A stretch of 64,000 nt of DNA from JAAFHB01 sp963675995 (GTDB lineage: Bacteria > Bacteroidota > Bacteroidia > Bacteroidales > Prolixibacteraceae). The notes beneath the pieces were generated by a model that was given only the letters and a program-made list of their open reading frames with translations, was not told where the DNA came from and searched no databases. The DNA lies in the NCBI GenBank assembly GCA_963675995.2, contig CAXXIY010000001.1, forward strand, positions 1,798,001-1,862,000, in the 5' to 3' direction. This document shows, piece after piece, positions 46,731-57,100 of the stretch (positions within the stretch are counted from its first letter, which is position 1; each line of letters begins with the position of its first letter). The position numbers were made by a program, and so were the translations under genes.

Positions 46731-47702
46731 ATGAAGGAAATAATTCTTCCCGTAGCCAGGGAGCTTATTGAAGCAGAGCTTACTGCCGATAAATTTCAAC
46801 GGAAAACCAACAAAGCTGACAACGAGATTTATATTCTTACCTCTCACAACTCACCGCATATTATGCGTGAGATAGGGCGATTACGAGAACTTACTTTTCG
46901 GGCTGCAGGCGGTGGTGTCGGTGAAGAAGTGGATATCGATCATTATGACATAACTGATGATTTCCCTTATAAACAGCTGATCGTTTGGGATCCAAGCCGT
47001 CGTGAGATCCTTGGTGGATACCGGTTTATTCACTGTGCAGGACTTCCCCGGGATAAGAACGGCGAAGTACCACTGGCAACATCCCATCTTTTCAATTTTT
47101 CGGATGAATTTATTGATGATTATCTCCCATTTGTAATTGAGTTAGGGCGCTCCTTTGTACAGCCTGAATATCAGTCAAGTAAATCAGGAGCGAAAGCGCT
47201 TTTTGCCCTTGATAATCTATGGGACGGGCTTGGAGCTCTAATGATTGATCATCCCGACATCAGGTATTTTTTCGGAAAAGTGACGATGTATACTCAATAT
47301 AATCAGCACGCACGGAATCTGATCCTCCATTTTTTTGAGAAATTCTTTCCTGATCCCAAGAGATTGGTTTGGCCTAAAAGACCGATGCCACTAAATGCAG
47401 ATTCGGCACATATAGATCAACTTTTTTCCGGAAAAGGGTATGACGATGCCTACAAGATTCTATCCGCAGAGGTCAGGAGACACGGCGAAAATATTCCACC
47501 CCTCATTAATGCTTATATGAGTCTCACCCCTTCAATGCGTACTTTTGGTACGGTAATCAGTGATGAGTTTGGAGATGTAGAGGAGACGGGAATTTTGCTC
47601 GATATCGACGATATGTATGATACAAAAATTGATCGTCATGTATCCACCTATCTGGAGGAACTCGCTGATAAATTCGAAAACCCAAAGGTGAGATTCCAGT
47701 AA
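46731..47702 (+). CDS. glsB: GlsB-like N-acyltransferase (glycine lipid synthesis)
   Basis: The 323-residue protein has a GNAT-like core of the hemolysin/OlsB type: GRLRELTFRAAGGGVGEEVD, DHYDITDDFPYKQLIVWD, EILGGYRF, IELGRSFVQPEYQ and ALDNLWDGLGALM. These are the hallmarks of acyltransferases that attach a 3-hydroxy-fatty acyl chain to an amino acid. In Bacteroides the GlsB enzyme uses glycine, the first step in glycine-lipid and flavolipin-like lipid synthesis. It follows the GlsA-like gene. A TATTTTTG box at 46698-46705 could give it its own promoter. Amino-acid specificity cannot be read from the sequence. Confidence 0.75.
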   Translation: MKEIILPVARELIEAELTADKFQRKTNKADNEIYILTSHNSPHIMREIGRLRELTFRAAGGGVGEEVDIDHYDITDDFPYKQLIVWDPSRREILGGYRFIHCAGLPRDKNGEVPLATSHLFNFSDEFIDDYLPFVIELGRSFVQPEYQSSKSGAKALFALDNLWDGLGALMIDHPDIRYFFGKVTMYTQYNQHARNLILHFFEKFFPDPKRLVWPKRPMPLNADSAHIDQLFSGKGYDDAYKILSAEVRRHGENIPPLINAYMSLTPSMRTFGTVISDEFGDVEETGILLDIDDMYDTKIDRHVSTYLEELADKFENPKVRFQ

Positions 47703-47781
47703 CCGATTGTATCTTCTCTTTCAAGTTTGACAAGGGCTTTGTTAAAATGGGTTCCCCTGTTTGTACTTTTATGAGAGACAT

Positions 47782-48417
47782 CTATGGCGCTAATCTTGAA
47801 ATTATCCACTCCTTCCCCTGACCCGAAAATAATATCCGGTCGTGAAGTCGGTTAGGACGTCCCTGCCAGAATTCAATTTTGTATGGTTCCACCATATATC
47901 CGCCCCAAAAAAAAGGTCTGGTCACTTTATTCTCAACCCATTTATTTTGCTGATCCGACCAGAGTCGCTCCAGATGCTCCCGGTCCGGAACCTCCTGACT
48001 TTGTTTTGAGATTATAGCACTCAACCGGCTTTCATATGGACGACTGTTAAAATATTCTTCGGAGACGGCGTTGGAAGTTCTGGTCGCCAGCCCCTCTATA
48101 CGAACCTGTCGTTCGAGTTCCGGCCAGTGAAACAACAATGCAACCTTTTTATTTTTACTTATTTCATTCCCTTTTCTGCTTAAGTAATTAGTGAAAAATC
48201 CAAACCCTGCTTCCGAAAAAGCTTTTAGAAGAACTACTCTTGCAGACGGAATACCATCGGGGGTCGCTGTGGAAAGGACCATTGCAGTTGGTTCAATCAC
48301 CTTGGCATCAAATGCCTCATTTAGCCATATTTCGAACTGCTGCATAGGATTGCGGCTGATTTGTTGTTCATCCATCACCTTGAGTCGGTACTCTTTTCTT
48401 ATATCTGCTAAATCCAT
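47782..48417 (-). CDS. pdxH: Pyridoxamine 5'-phosphate oxidase
   Basis: The 211-residue FMN enzyme oxidises pyridoxamine or pyridoxine 5'-phosphate to pyridoxal 5'-phosphate. The N-terminal RKEYRLKVMDEQQISRNPMQ, the FMN region SARVVLLKAFSEAGFGFFTN and SRKGNEISKNKKVALLFHW, YFNSRPYESRLSAIIS in the middle, and the C-terminal EFWQGRPNRLHDRI are diagnostic of PdxH. It is convergent with the glsB gene, 79 bases apart, and divergent from the coiled-coil gene. Confidence 0.97.
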   Translation of the reverse strand: MDLADIRKEYRLKVMDEQQISRNPMQQFEIWLNEAFDAKVIEPTAMVLSTATPDGIPSARVVLLKAFSEAGFGFFTNYLSRKGNEISKNKKVALLFHWPELERQVRIEGLATRTSNAVSEEYFNSRPYESRLSAIISKQSQEVPDREHLERLWSDQQNKWVENKVTRPFFWGGYMVEPYKIEFWQGRPNRLHDRILFSGQGKEWIISRLAP

Positions 48418-48552
48418 AATATCGTTTTCGAATTAAACGAACTCCAAGGCAAAATTGTTGTGAATTCCTTTTTCCCCTAATCTTCTCATCGCTGAAAACC
48501 ACAAAACCCTATTTTCAACCTCAGTCTCAATGGGTGACTGGTTCTGCTTCTG

Positions 48553-48583
48553 TTTGATAAATATCAAAATATCCCTACCTTTG
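48553..48583 (+). promoter_or_regulatory. Bacteroidota-type promoter for the coiled-coil membrane protein
   Basis: TTTG at 48553-48556 is followed after 19 bases by TACCTTTG at 48576-48583, matching both consensus boxes. The predicted start near 48590 gives a leader of about 30 bases to the ATG at 48619. Confidence 0.7.
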
Positions 48584-48618
48584 TAAGGTAAATCGTATAT
48601 AGATAAGTTAAATTTGTC

Positions 48619-49512
48619 ATGGAAAATCTGGAAATGAATTCGTCAAAAGACAAAAGAAATAATCTGATTGTCATTGTTCTGTCTGCCTTACTTGTAGTGC
48701 TTGCCATCCTCTTTTTCTGGCAGCGAAATTCATATAGGGCTGATGCCGTCCTGATTAAGGCAGATAAAGATTCAATTGCATCAGAATTATCAAAAATGGT
48801 TACAAAGTATAATTCAATAAGGTCAGAGAACGATTCGCTGAATAAGACAATAAGTTATGCCCAGACCAAAGTAAAAGATCTATTAACAGAGGTTGTTCAG
48901 GTAAAAAATGTTAGTTATCAGCAAATTACAAAATACAGGCAGGAAGTGACTACGCTGCGCAACATCATGCGTGATTATATTATACAGATCGACAGCCTTA
49001 ATCAAAAAAACCAACGTCTTATGGCTGAGAATGTGAATGTTAAACAGGAAGTTACACAGGTTAGGACGGTAAACCAGCAACTCGAAACGGAAAAGAAGAA
49101 GCTGGAGCAGACCGTTACCCTTGCAGCTCAGCTAGAGGCTACCGCTTTGAGGGCATCGGGTATCACTGCCAAGGGTAAGGAGATGGTCAAATCGGGCAAA
49201 ATTGAAAAAGTTAAAATAGATTTTACCTTAAGCAAAAACCTGACGGCAAAACGTGGGGCAAAAAATATTTATGTCAGAATCCAGCGACCCGACCAAATCT
49301 TGCTAATGAAGTCTGATAAAGATCTATTTAAGTTTGAAGACATGAAAATACCTTTTTCCGCAATGCGCGAGGTGGAATACGAAGGAAGCGAACTCCCGGT
49401 GAGTATCTACTGGGATAACTCAAAAGAGTCGCCACTTATTGCCGGCAAATATACCGTAGATGTATTTGCAGATGGCAGGAATATTGGTACAACCTCATTT
49501 GATGTGAAATAA
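48619..49512 (+). CDS. Single-pass membrane protein with periplasmic coiled coil, unknown function
   Basis: The 297-residue protein has one transmembrane helix near the N terminus (about residues 15-33, NLIVIVLSALLVVLAILFFW), a long heptad-rich coiled coil (about 45-170), and a C-terminal beta-rich domain (about 190-297) with YVRIQRPDQILL, IPFSAMREVEYEG and YTVDVFADGRNIGTTSF. This architecture is common in Bacteroidota and has been loosely annotated as chromosome-partitioning-like, without functional proof. A strong promoter precedes it. I do not recognise a specific family. Confidence 0.75.
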   Translation: MENLEMNSSKDKRNNLIVIVLSALLVVLAILFFWQRNSYRADAVLIKADKDSIASELSKMVTKYNSIRSENDSLNKTISYAQTKVKDLLTEVVQVKNVSYQQITKYRQEVTTLRNIMRDYIIQIDSLNQKNQRLMAENVNVKQEVTQVRTVNQQLETEKKKLEQTVTLAAQLEATALRASGITAKGKEMVKSGKIEKVKIDFTLSKNLTAKRGAKNIYVRIQRPDQILLMKSDKDLFKFEDMKIPFSAMREVEYEGSELPVSIYWDNSKESPLIAGKYTVDVFADGRNIGTTSFDVK

Positions 49513-49660
49513 CCTTGCTCATTTATCTTATGGCTGGCAATTTGTGCGATTTTTTTTGCAATCACAGGCTGGCTATTGTCCTTTTGTAAGGTAGTCAATC
49601 CCTCTTTTTGAACATTTAACAATTATTTTCAATTATTTTACAATTCTTTAACTTAAAAAA

Positions 49661-49692
49661 TTTGGCAGGTTGTGTCAACAGCCTTACATTTG
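49661..49692 (+). promoter_or_regulatory. Promoter of a candidate small RNA
   Basis: TTTG (49661-49664), a 20-base spacer and TACATTTG (49685-49692) match the Bacteroidota consensus perfectly. There is no gene until 50015; a terminator-like hairpin follows at 49754. Confidence 0.65.
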
Positions 49693-49697
49693 TATTA

Positions 49698-49790
49698 CAT
49701 TTTTTTTCATAAGTTTAGGTTTAGTTAGGTTAGTTAGTTTGGTTAGTTTTAGTAAAAGGATGGAGCCGCCCGGTTCCGTCCTTTTCAATT
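49698..49790 (+). ncRNA. Candidate small RNA of about 90 nt
   Basis: The region starts just after a perfect promoter and ends in a 14-bp hairpin (49754-49767 with 49772-49785, loop GCCC, two G-U pairs) followed by a U-rich stretch. It contains a run of GTTAG-type repeats (GTTAGTTAGTTTGGTTAG). The spacer 49513-50014 otherwise shows only a TATATTTG (49902-49909) that could serve the next gene. No coding frame is convincing here. Confidence 0.5.
49754..49785 (+). terminator. Hairpin terminator of the candidate small RNA
   Basis: AAAAGGATGGAGCC pairs with GGTTCCGTCCTTTT through all 14 positions, counting two G-U pairs; the loop is GCCC. The U-run CTTTTCAATTTT follows. Confidence 0.65.
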
Positions 49791-50014
49791 TTATAAGGTT
49801 CATGTAAAACTCATACTTAGGGATCAATAGTCTTAATATGCATCTATTGAATCTCTTTTCCACTTAATAATTCCAGTCCATGCAATTTAAACATTAGTTT
49901 GTATATTTGACCTTGATTCCGAAATTGCTGAAAAGCTTTAAAGCGATCAAATGAAAGGCAAACAGGAATTATTAACAACATCCATAAAATTCATTAATCA
50001 GAATTTATCAGGTT

Positions 50015-50413
50015 ATGGCAAAACTAACACAGGAAATGAAGGAGATGATTGCAACACAACAATGTTTTGTTGCAACAGTAAGTACTGCAGGGATTCCCAA
50101 TAATGCCCCCAAACGTTCGACCAGGGTTTTTGATGATGAGACCCTCATCTTCAACGAAGGGACTGGTGGCACAACCTACCGGAATATTTTGGATGGCTCC
50201 AAAGCTGCAATTGCAGTGGTTAACAGAGAAATATTGGATGGTTATCGGTTTTTGGGAACTCCTGAGGTGGTGTCAGGTGGAGAAATTTATGAAAGAGCAG
50301 CAGAAGCTTCCCTCAGAGCTGGTATGCCGAAACCTAAAGCAGTTATGCTGATTCATATCGATGAAATATACAGTCTGAAGCCTGGCCCGGGAGCTGGTAA
50401 GAGAATCGACTGA
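50015..50413 (+). CDS. Small pyridoxamine-phosphate-oxidase-like flavin split-barrel protein
   Basis: The 132-residue protein of the FMN-binding split-barrel superfamily is not PdxH, which is encoded separately at 47782. Visible family features: FVATVSTAGIPNNAPKRST at the start, ETLIFNEGTGGTTYRNILDG in the middle, and DGYRFLGTPEVVSGGEIYE. Such short proteins bind FMN, F420 or heme, so a redox role is likely but the cofactor is not readable. It stands alone, with a terminator directly after the stop. Confidence 0.75.
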   Translation: MAKLTQEMKEMIATQQCFVATVSTAGIPNNAPKRSTRVFDDETLIFNEGTGGTTYRNILDGSKAAIAVVNREILDGYRFLGTPEVVSGGEIYERAAEASLRAGMPKPKAVMLIHIDEIYSLKPGPGAGKRID

Positions 50414-50449
50414 TTTTGCAGAACTCATTCCAAACCTGTTTTACAGAAC

Positions 50450-50477
50450 AAAAGCCTCCAATAAAATGGGGGCTTTT
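50450..50477 (+). terminator. Intrinsic terminator after the split-barrel gene
   Basis: AAAAGCCTCC pairs with GGGGGCTTTT (one G-U pair) around AATAAAAT, followed by CTCTTGTTTTG. It is 37 bases after the stop and is the clearest terminator in the window. The remaining spacer to 50703 shows nothing else. Confidence 0.8.
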
Positions 50478-50703
50478 CTCTTGTTTTGCAGATTTGATCT
50501 ACCATTTTTGAAATTTAACCGTATCAAACACACACATAGGAGAATAAACTATTAACAGTTGTCAATATTTTGGTTGATCTTCAGCGTTTTTTCAATTTAT
50601 CTTGCACTGTGAATTTTAGGAGGCATCCAAATCATTAACTATTTTAATGTGAGTGGCTTTCCTGATCTCCGAATATTTTTATTGATTTCTTAAATTGTCT
50701 ATC

Positions 50704-53700
50704 ATGAAACCTGTATACTTCTGTATTTTAATCCTGTTTTTGCCTGCTTGTGCCTTTTCGCAACCCCGGGAACGTCGCGCAAAGTATGATATTTCCAGGG
50801 AGCGGGTACTTTATACCGTTGGATATACTCACTTAGACTCTGAGTATGAGTGGGATTATAAAACTACGGTCAGTGAGTATCTTAAAAATACGATGGAGGA
50901 GAATTTCCGGTTGTTCGAAAAGTATCCTGATTATATTTTCAATTTTACAGGCTCCCGCCGCTACCATTTAATGAAGGAGTATCATCCGGAATTATACGAC
51001 AAGCTAAAGAGCTATATCAAAAAAGGGAGATGGTATGTTGCCGGTTCTTCAGTTGAAGAGGGGGAGGTTAATGTTTCTTCATCGGAGTCGGTTATCAGGC
51101 AAGTCCTTTACGGGAATAACTATTTCAGAAAGGAATTCGGGAAGGAGAGTTCCGACTATATGCTACCCGACTGTTTTGGATTTGTGGCTAACCTCCCTTC
51201 CGTTTTACAACATGCAGGGATGATTGGCTTCTCAACTCAAAAACTCACTATTCCAAATCTGGCTACAGCCATTCCACTCCCTTTCAACGTAGGAGTCTGG
51301 AACGGTCCCGATGGAAAAGGGCTGGTGTCGTGCCTTGATGCTACCGACTATGACGGCGACCTGATGCCCCGCCTGGATATTGACAAGTATTGGGATCACA
51401 GACTGGCAGATGATACCAGAAAATATGGGATCACCTTTGATTATCGATACTATGGATGTGGAGATATGGGTGGAGGATTACGTGAAAGGGATGTGATCAA
51501 TGCCGAAGGGAGCCTGAGCAATCCCGATAGTAAAATTAAGGTTTTACTCACCTCTTCTGACCAGATGTACAAGGATATTACCCCTGAAATCAGAAAAAAA
51601 CTTCCTGTTTATTCAGGTGACCTGTTCCTGGTTGAGCATAGCGCCGGCTCATTGACTTCCCAATCTTATATGAAAAGGATGAACCGTAAAAACGAGGTTC
51701 TCGCCCAGGCATCAGAACAATTGGCATCCATGGCTAGTTTCCTGACAAACGAACCCTATCCGTTTAAAAAACTAAATAATTCCTGGGAATTGGTTCTGGG
51801 AAGTCAGATGCACGATGTGCTCCCCGGGACTGCCATTCCAAGTGCTTTTCAGTTGGCCTGGAATGATGAGTTTATAGCCCAAAACGGATTTTCAGCAGTT
51901 TTAAAAAACTCAATCAATCAGGTATCATCGCAACTTAATACCCAAACAAATGGGAGAGCCATTGTCGTTTATAATCCTGTGTCAACTGAGCGGGAAGATG
52001 TTTGTACTGCGGAATTGGAATATGGTGTGATGCCCCCGCATATCAAGGTTTTTGATGCCCGGGGAAAGGAAGTGCCGTCACAAATTGTTGCCCGTAATAA
52101 CGGGAAGGTAAAACTTGTGTTCATTGCACGCGTCCCTTCAATGGGCGTGGCTGTTTATGATGTACAGGAATCACTGACCGCAGACAATCTAAAAACATCC
52201 TCTCTTTTGATTGAACCAAATGTGATGGAGAACGAGTACTACAAAGTAACCTTGAATGACGATGGAGATATTTCATCTGTTTTCGATAAAAAGTGCAACA
52301 GGGAGTTACTTGCTAACCCATCACGCCTGGAGTTCCAGCGTGAAACACCAAAGAAAGAGCCTTCATGGAATATGTTCTGGTACGACCGGAAAAATCCCCC
52401 CTTTGATTTTATGAATAAAGATGTCACCATAAAAATGGTTGAACACGGGCCGGTACGTGTTGCCTTCGAGGTTACCAGGAAGGGGCAGAACTCTTATATT
52501 AAGCAAATCATTAGTCTTTCTGCCGGAGCTGCGGGCAAGAGAGTTGAGGTGTCAAATGTAATTGACTGGCAATCAACGGGTGTTTGTCTGAAAGCATCGT
52601 TTCCTTTTGCCGCCGAAAACGAGAATGCAACATACAATCTTGGAGTTGGCGCTGTTCAGAGGAAAACCAATCATGAATTTAAATTTGAAGTTCCATCAAA
52701 AATGTGGCTGGACCTTACCGATAAATCGGGGAAATTTGGAGTCTCACTTCTTGAGGATTGCAAGTATGGTTCAGATAAACCCGACAACCACACCTTACGT
52801 CTGACTTTGCTTTATACGCCATCTGCCAAACTTTGTCCGACCTGGCTTTATCAATCCACTCAGGATTGGGGAATTCAGGATGTAAAGTATGGATTGTACA
52901 GCCATAGCGGCGATTGGTCGCAAAGTGAAACGCAATGGCAGGCTGAGTTTTTAAACAAACCGTTACTTGCCTTCGAGTCACCAAAACATGCAGGTAAAGC
53001 TGGTTCTCAATTTTCGATGTTGACTATCAACTCTCCAAAAGTTGGAGTGATGGCTCTTAAAATGGCGGAGGCAGGAGACTATTATATTGTCCGTGTGAAT
53101 GAGCGATCTGGCCATGACATCTCAGGAGTAAACCTTAAATTTCCCGTAAAAATTCTGGATGCCTATGAAGTCAATGGGCAGGAACAAAAGATCGGGACCG
53201 CTTCCATCACCGGCAATTCGATTAACTTCGATCTTTCGCATTATACGCTTCGCAGTTTTGCCCTAAAACTGGCACCCCAAAGTAAGGTGTCCTTCAACCA
53301 GTCAACCATCGATTTGCAGTACGACCAGGATGTGATGAGTTTCGATAACAACCGAACAGATGGAAATATGATGCCTGTTTACGATCCAACTGATCATGGA
53401 AATGTCTGCAATTACCCTGCGGAGTTGATCTCTGAAGATTTGGTCAGCGAAGGTGTGAAGTTCAAAATGGGCTCTACCAAAGACCTGCAAAAAAATGTTG
53501 TTTCATGTAAAGGACAAGAGCTTAAACTCCCTTCCGGTGATTTTAATAAGATTTACTTTCTGGCTTCAGCAACAACTGAAACATCAGGAACCTTTATCGT
53601 GAATGGAAAGGCTGTAAATCTGAATATTGGAAACTGGAGGGGATTTATCGGACAACATTACGACCGACAGTTTGATCTTGACGGCTTTACTGTTAAAAGT

Positions 53701-53985
53701 GTGAAAGAACCCTTTCTGAAAAACGATAACATTGCATGGTTTGCCTCGCACTGGCACTTCGGATATCCGACCAGGAATGAGCCATACAGTTATTCTTATA
53801 TCTTTAAGTACGAAATTAGTTTGCCGCCGCATTGTAATACGATTACTTTGCCTAATAATCCTAAAATCAAGGTGTTCGCAGTAACAGTAGTCACAAAAGT
53901 GGAGGATGAGGTTCAAAGCCTCCAGTCACTCACCGACGATTTTAAGGATTGCAAGCCGTATCTCCTGAGAAATGCCGGTAATTAA
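50704..53985 (+). CDS. GH38 alpha-mannosidase-like exported protein
   Basis: The protein has about 1093 residues from the ATG at 50704; a TTG three codons upstream is rejected. The signal peptide ends near CAFSQ. The GH38 catalytic domain (about 32-320) contains VGYTHLDSEYEW (metal ligands His43 and Asp45), RWYVAGSSVEEGEVNVSS, LPDCFGFVANLPSVLQ with the nucleophile Asp, and GSQMHDVLPGTAI carrying the third His ligand. Large beta-sandwich domains follow (about 430-1090), as in class II mannosidases. The first His of the usual H-x-H-x-D motif is Tyr (Tyr41), but the residues that bind zinc remain. It stands alone, away from the main glycan locus. Confidence 0.85.
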   Translation: MKPVYFCILILFLPACAFSQPRERRAKYDISRERVLYTVGYTHLDSEYEWDYKTTVSEYLKNTMEENFRLFEKYPDYIFNFTGSRRYHLMKEYHPELYDKLKSYIKKGRWYVAGSSVEEGEVNVSSSESVIRQVLYGNNYFRKEFGKESSDYMLPDCFGFVANLPSVLQHAGMIGFSTQKLTIPNLATAIPLPFNVGVWNGPDGKGLVSCLDATDYDGDLMPRLDIDKYWDHRLADDTRKYGITFDYRYYGCGDMGGGLRERDVINAEGSLSNPDSKIKVLLTSSDQMYKDITPEIRKKLPVYSGDLFLVEHSAGSLTSQSYMKRMNRKNEVLAQASEQLASMASFLTNEPYPFKKLNNSWELVLGSQMHDVLPGTAIPSAFQLAWNDEFIAQNGFSAVLKNSINQVSSQLNTQTNGRAIVVYNPVSTEREDVCTAELEYGVMPPHIKVFDARGKEVPSQIVARNNGKVKLVFIARVPSMGVAVYDVQESLTADNLKTSSLLIEPNVMENEYYKVTLNDDGDISSVFDKKCNRELLANPSRLEFQRETPKKEPSWNMFWYDRKNPPFDFMNKDVTIKMVEHGPVRVAFEVTRKGQNSYIKQIISLSAGAAGKRVEVSNVIDWQSTGVCLKASFPFAAENENATYNLGVGAVQRKTNHEFKFEVPSKMWLDLTDKSGKFGVSLLEDCKYGSDKPDNHTLRLTLLYTPSAKLCPTWLYQSTQDWGIQDVKYGLYSHSGDWSQSETQWQAEFLNKPLLAFESPKHAGKAGSQFSMLTINSPKVGVMALKMAEAGDYYIVRVNERSGHDISGVNLKFPVKILDAYEVNGQEQKIGTASITGNSINFDLSHYTLRSFALKLAPQSKVSFNQSTIDLQYDQDVMSFDNNRTDGNMMPVYDPTDHGNVCNYPAELISEDLVSEGVKFKMGSTKDLQKNVVSCKGQELKLPSGDFNKIYFLASATTETSGTFIVNGKAVNLNIGNWRGFIGQHYDRQFDLDGFTVKSVKEPFLKNDNIAWFASHWHFGYPTRNEPYSYSYIFKYEISLPPHCNTITLPNNPKIKVFAVTVVTKVEDEVQSLQSLTDDFKDCKPYLLRNAGN

Positions 53986-54156
53986 ATTTAAACAGTAAGC
54001 GTCGCAAATCATTTAAACAAACTCGACAATAAATTATTCTTATTACTTATAAAAAACAAGGAGAAAAAAACGGAAAGTTATATTTGAGAGTCAATAAAAA
54101 GCTGTAATTTCGAAATAATTAGTGGACTTAATTTCCTTAAATTAAAGCTACCTGAA

Positions 54157-57100
54157 ATGAAGCTAAGTAGTTGTTCTAAGTTAGTTTGTTTCGTGATTCT
54201 GAATATTGGTTTGTTGGTTACCGCTAATCGTGCAAATTCAATTCTCCCGGCCAGCGCATCATTAATTACAACCCAACTTTCCAATCCCAAAAATAGTGGA
54301 GCTACTGTATACCCATATGAATTTACAGGAATGCAGGGTACACTCGTTCGCCTTAATGTCAAATTAGCCTATAGTTTGTCTGGTGCTTCACCTGTTTCAT
54401 TAAAATCTAAAACAATTTATTTTGAGATTAGTCTGAATGGTATCTGGCAACGAATTGATGAAGATGGAATTACGACGACCAGCACTTTGACTAATACTTC
54501 CGGATTGGGTGAAAACTATTATATCATTCCTGACAATCTGGCTAAAGGGACCTATGATCTTCGGGCTGTTTTTAGTGGTGACAGTGAATATGCTGCCAGC
54601 TTATTGATGGGAAAATTAACTGTTAATGAGCCAGTTAATGAGCTTATTTCAATTCCGAATGATAATTCCGGATATACCGGTGAAAGAGTCGCATTAATTC
54701 TTGTACATGGGGATGGAGTGGATGAAGACACGAGCCAACCGTTGAACAGATGGGATACCTTCATCAATTTTATTACTCAAAATAAAAGCCTCTTCAAGGA
54801 GTTTGATATTTATCGTTGGCGTCATACAACGGCAATTCCTATCGGGTTTAATGGAACGACAGGTAATGCAAAGCAGCTGGCAAAGGATCTGGCAATTTTA
54901 GGTAACAAAAAAATCATTTTCGTGGCACACAGTCAGGGCGGCTTGATCTGCCGCTCCTTTATGAATAGCAGTAATCCACAAACAAATGTTCTGGGCCTGA
55001 TAACTCTTGCAACTCCTCATCATGGCTCCCCTTTTGCAGTTCCGGATTGGGACGGTATTATGTGGGCACGAAAAGTGGGAACAAGTGGACTGAGCGGAGG
55101 CAATCTCTTTAATGAACTGATTGTCTCTCAGACAACCAGTGGCACATTGTCATCCATTCTTGGCTTATCTGATTTTACATATGATCGTATGGGCTCGTTA
55201 AATCTGGCCTGGGACAATCAAGACGAGGCTATAAATCTAAATGGAAATGCAAGTTTCCCACTTGCTACCTTCTCAAGCCCAACTGGCTTTGTGGAATTAT
55301 CTTCCAATGATTTTAATACAATAAGTAATCCATCTGTAATTGATCAGACGATTCTTTATTCTGCTGAAGCTAAGAATCAATTCGGAACTTTAAAGAGGTT
55401 AAATGAGACCGAAAAGTTTAAAGATAAGATCATCACCTATGGATGCTTCGACGATAATTTGAGTGATAACAGAAGCTTCGGAGAATTATTGGTTATATTC
55501 AGTTTTTTTAGTGAACATGACCAATTAAAAATAGTAACCAAATTTTTATCTGATTTTGGAGAGATTGCAAATCCCGGAAGGACATATTATGCAAATGATG
55601 GGCTGGTGCCACTCCAAAGCGCGTTATTCCTTGATATTTCCGGAGGAACTCAGTTTTCAACCAATGTATCTGGTGTAGTTCAGTCAAATGCTTCAGTTGA
55701 AAGTAAGCGACAGGTGAAGTTACAGCGGATCTTTTATGGGAGCAGGGACGGAATAAGAGATCACCTTGATCTGCTCGATGCTTCACTCACCAATGCAAAT
55801 ACCTTAAATTACTGGAATACTTTGGCAAACGATATCCGTTCATTTCTACCAGTTACAGATAATATTCCCCCCGTTGTTTTATATAACACGGCCAGGGGGC
55901 AGTCGTTTTCTTCAAATAGTGCTTTGGATATTGATTTCACAGACAATATCGCTCTGAATAATATCTGGTATCAGATCGATTCCAATAGTGACTTAAATTC
56001 ATCCAACTGGCATTTATTAACCGGCGACGGGATAAATACATTGTCTGGCTCACAAAACAACAGTGGTACTTCATTATTAACCGATTGGAAGATTAGTGAT
56101 ACCGATTGGGGCGCCCTGGCTCATGGCATCCATGCCCTCTATTTTAAAGTTACTGACGATGCCGGAAATACCTATATCACACCTGATCAGGCGACCGCTT
56201 TTTCGTTTGAGAAAATGAATTCAGCTCCCACCAAACCCGTATTAATTACCCCTGTCAGTAATGAGATTCAGGATGAGAGCATGCCAATCATTTTCAGGTG
56301 GAGTGCATCAACCGATGCCGACAATGATCCTCTGGTTTACAGAATTCACATCCTGGGAAATGGGAAAGATACTACAATCAGCAATATACCACAGAACACC
56401 TATACCTTGCCGGCCAAAATCCTCAATAAAGCATCCGTTTACAGTTACAACATCACGGTTTCTGATGGCATGCTCGAAAATGTAAGTCAGGATGGAACAA
56501 TCAATACAACTCCAAATCAAATGACTCCTGGCGAAACAAGTTTTATTTCACCCGTCAACAATGCTGATAATGTGGAATATAGTTCAGTTCAATATGCCTG
56601 GACTTCATCACTGAATGCCAAAATATACCAACTTCAGATAGCTGCAGATCAAAATTTTGGTCAAAATATAAAAGACTTGACAGTTACCAGGAGGGATACC
56701 TCAATTACTCTGAATGGGAACCGAACCTACTACAACCGTGTCAGAGGAAAGAACGGCGATATTTATGGTCCATGGTCGGCCATATTGCTATTTGGAACTA
56801 AAGATAATCCGCCATCCGGATTTCAATATTTATCACCCACCATGGACCAGGAAGTTTCTTTGGATAAAGGAGATATCCTGATCGAAACAACGATACCCAC
56901 TGATGTCGATAATGATTTAGTTACCAAGAAAATCCATCTGACAGGAACTGGCCTCGATACGCTCATTCAAATCGATGCAACAGTAAGAATATGCTCTGTT
57001 GAAACGGCAAAATTAAAACCAAACACCCAATATAGGATAAACAGTGAAGTCTCGGATGGGAAATTGTCGACAGTAGTTCCTGAATTAAGATTTAAAACTG

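Noticed and set aside
50015..50413. A second PdxH
   Set aside because: It is only 132 residues long and lacks the PdxH motifs (SRPYESR, QGRPNRLHDR), which are found in the gene at 47782.
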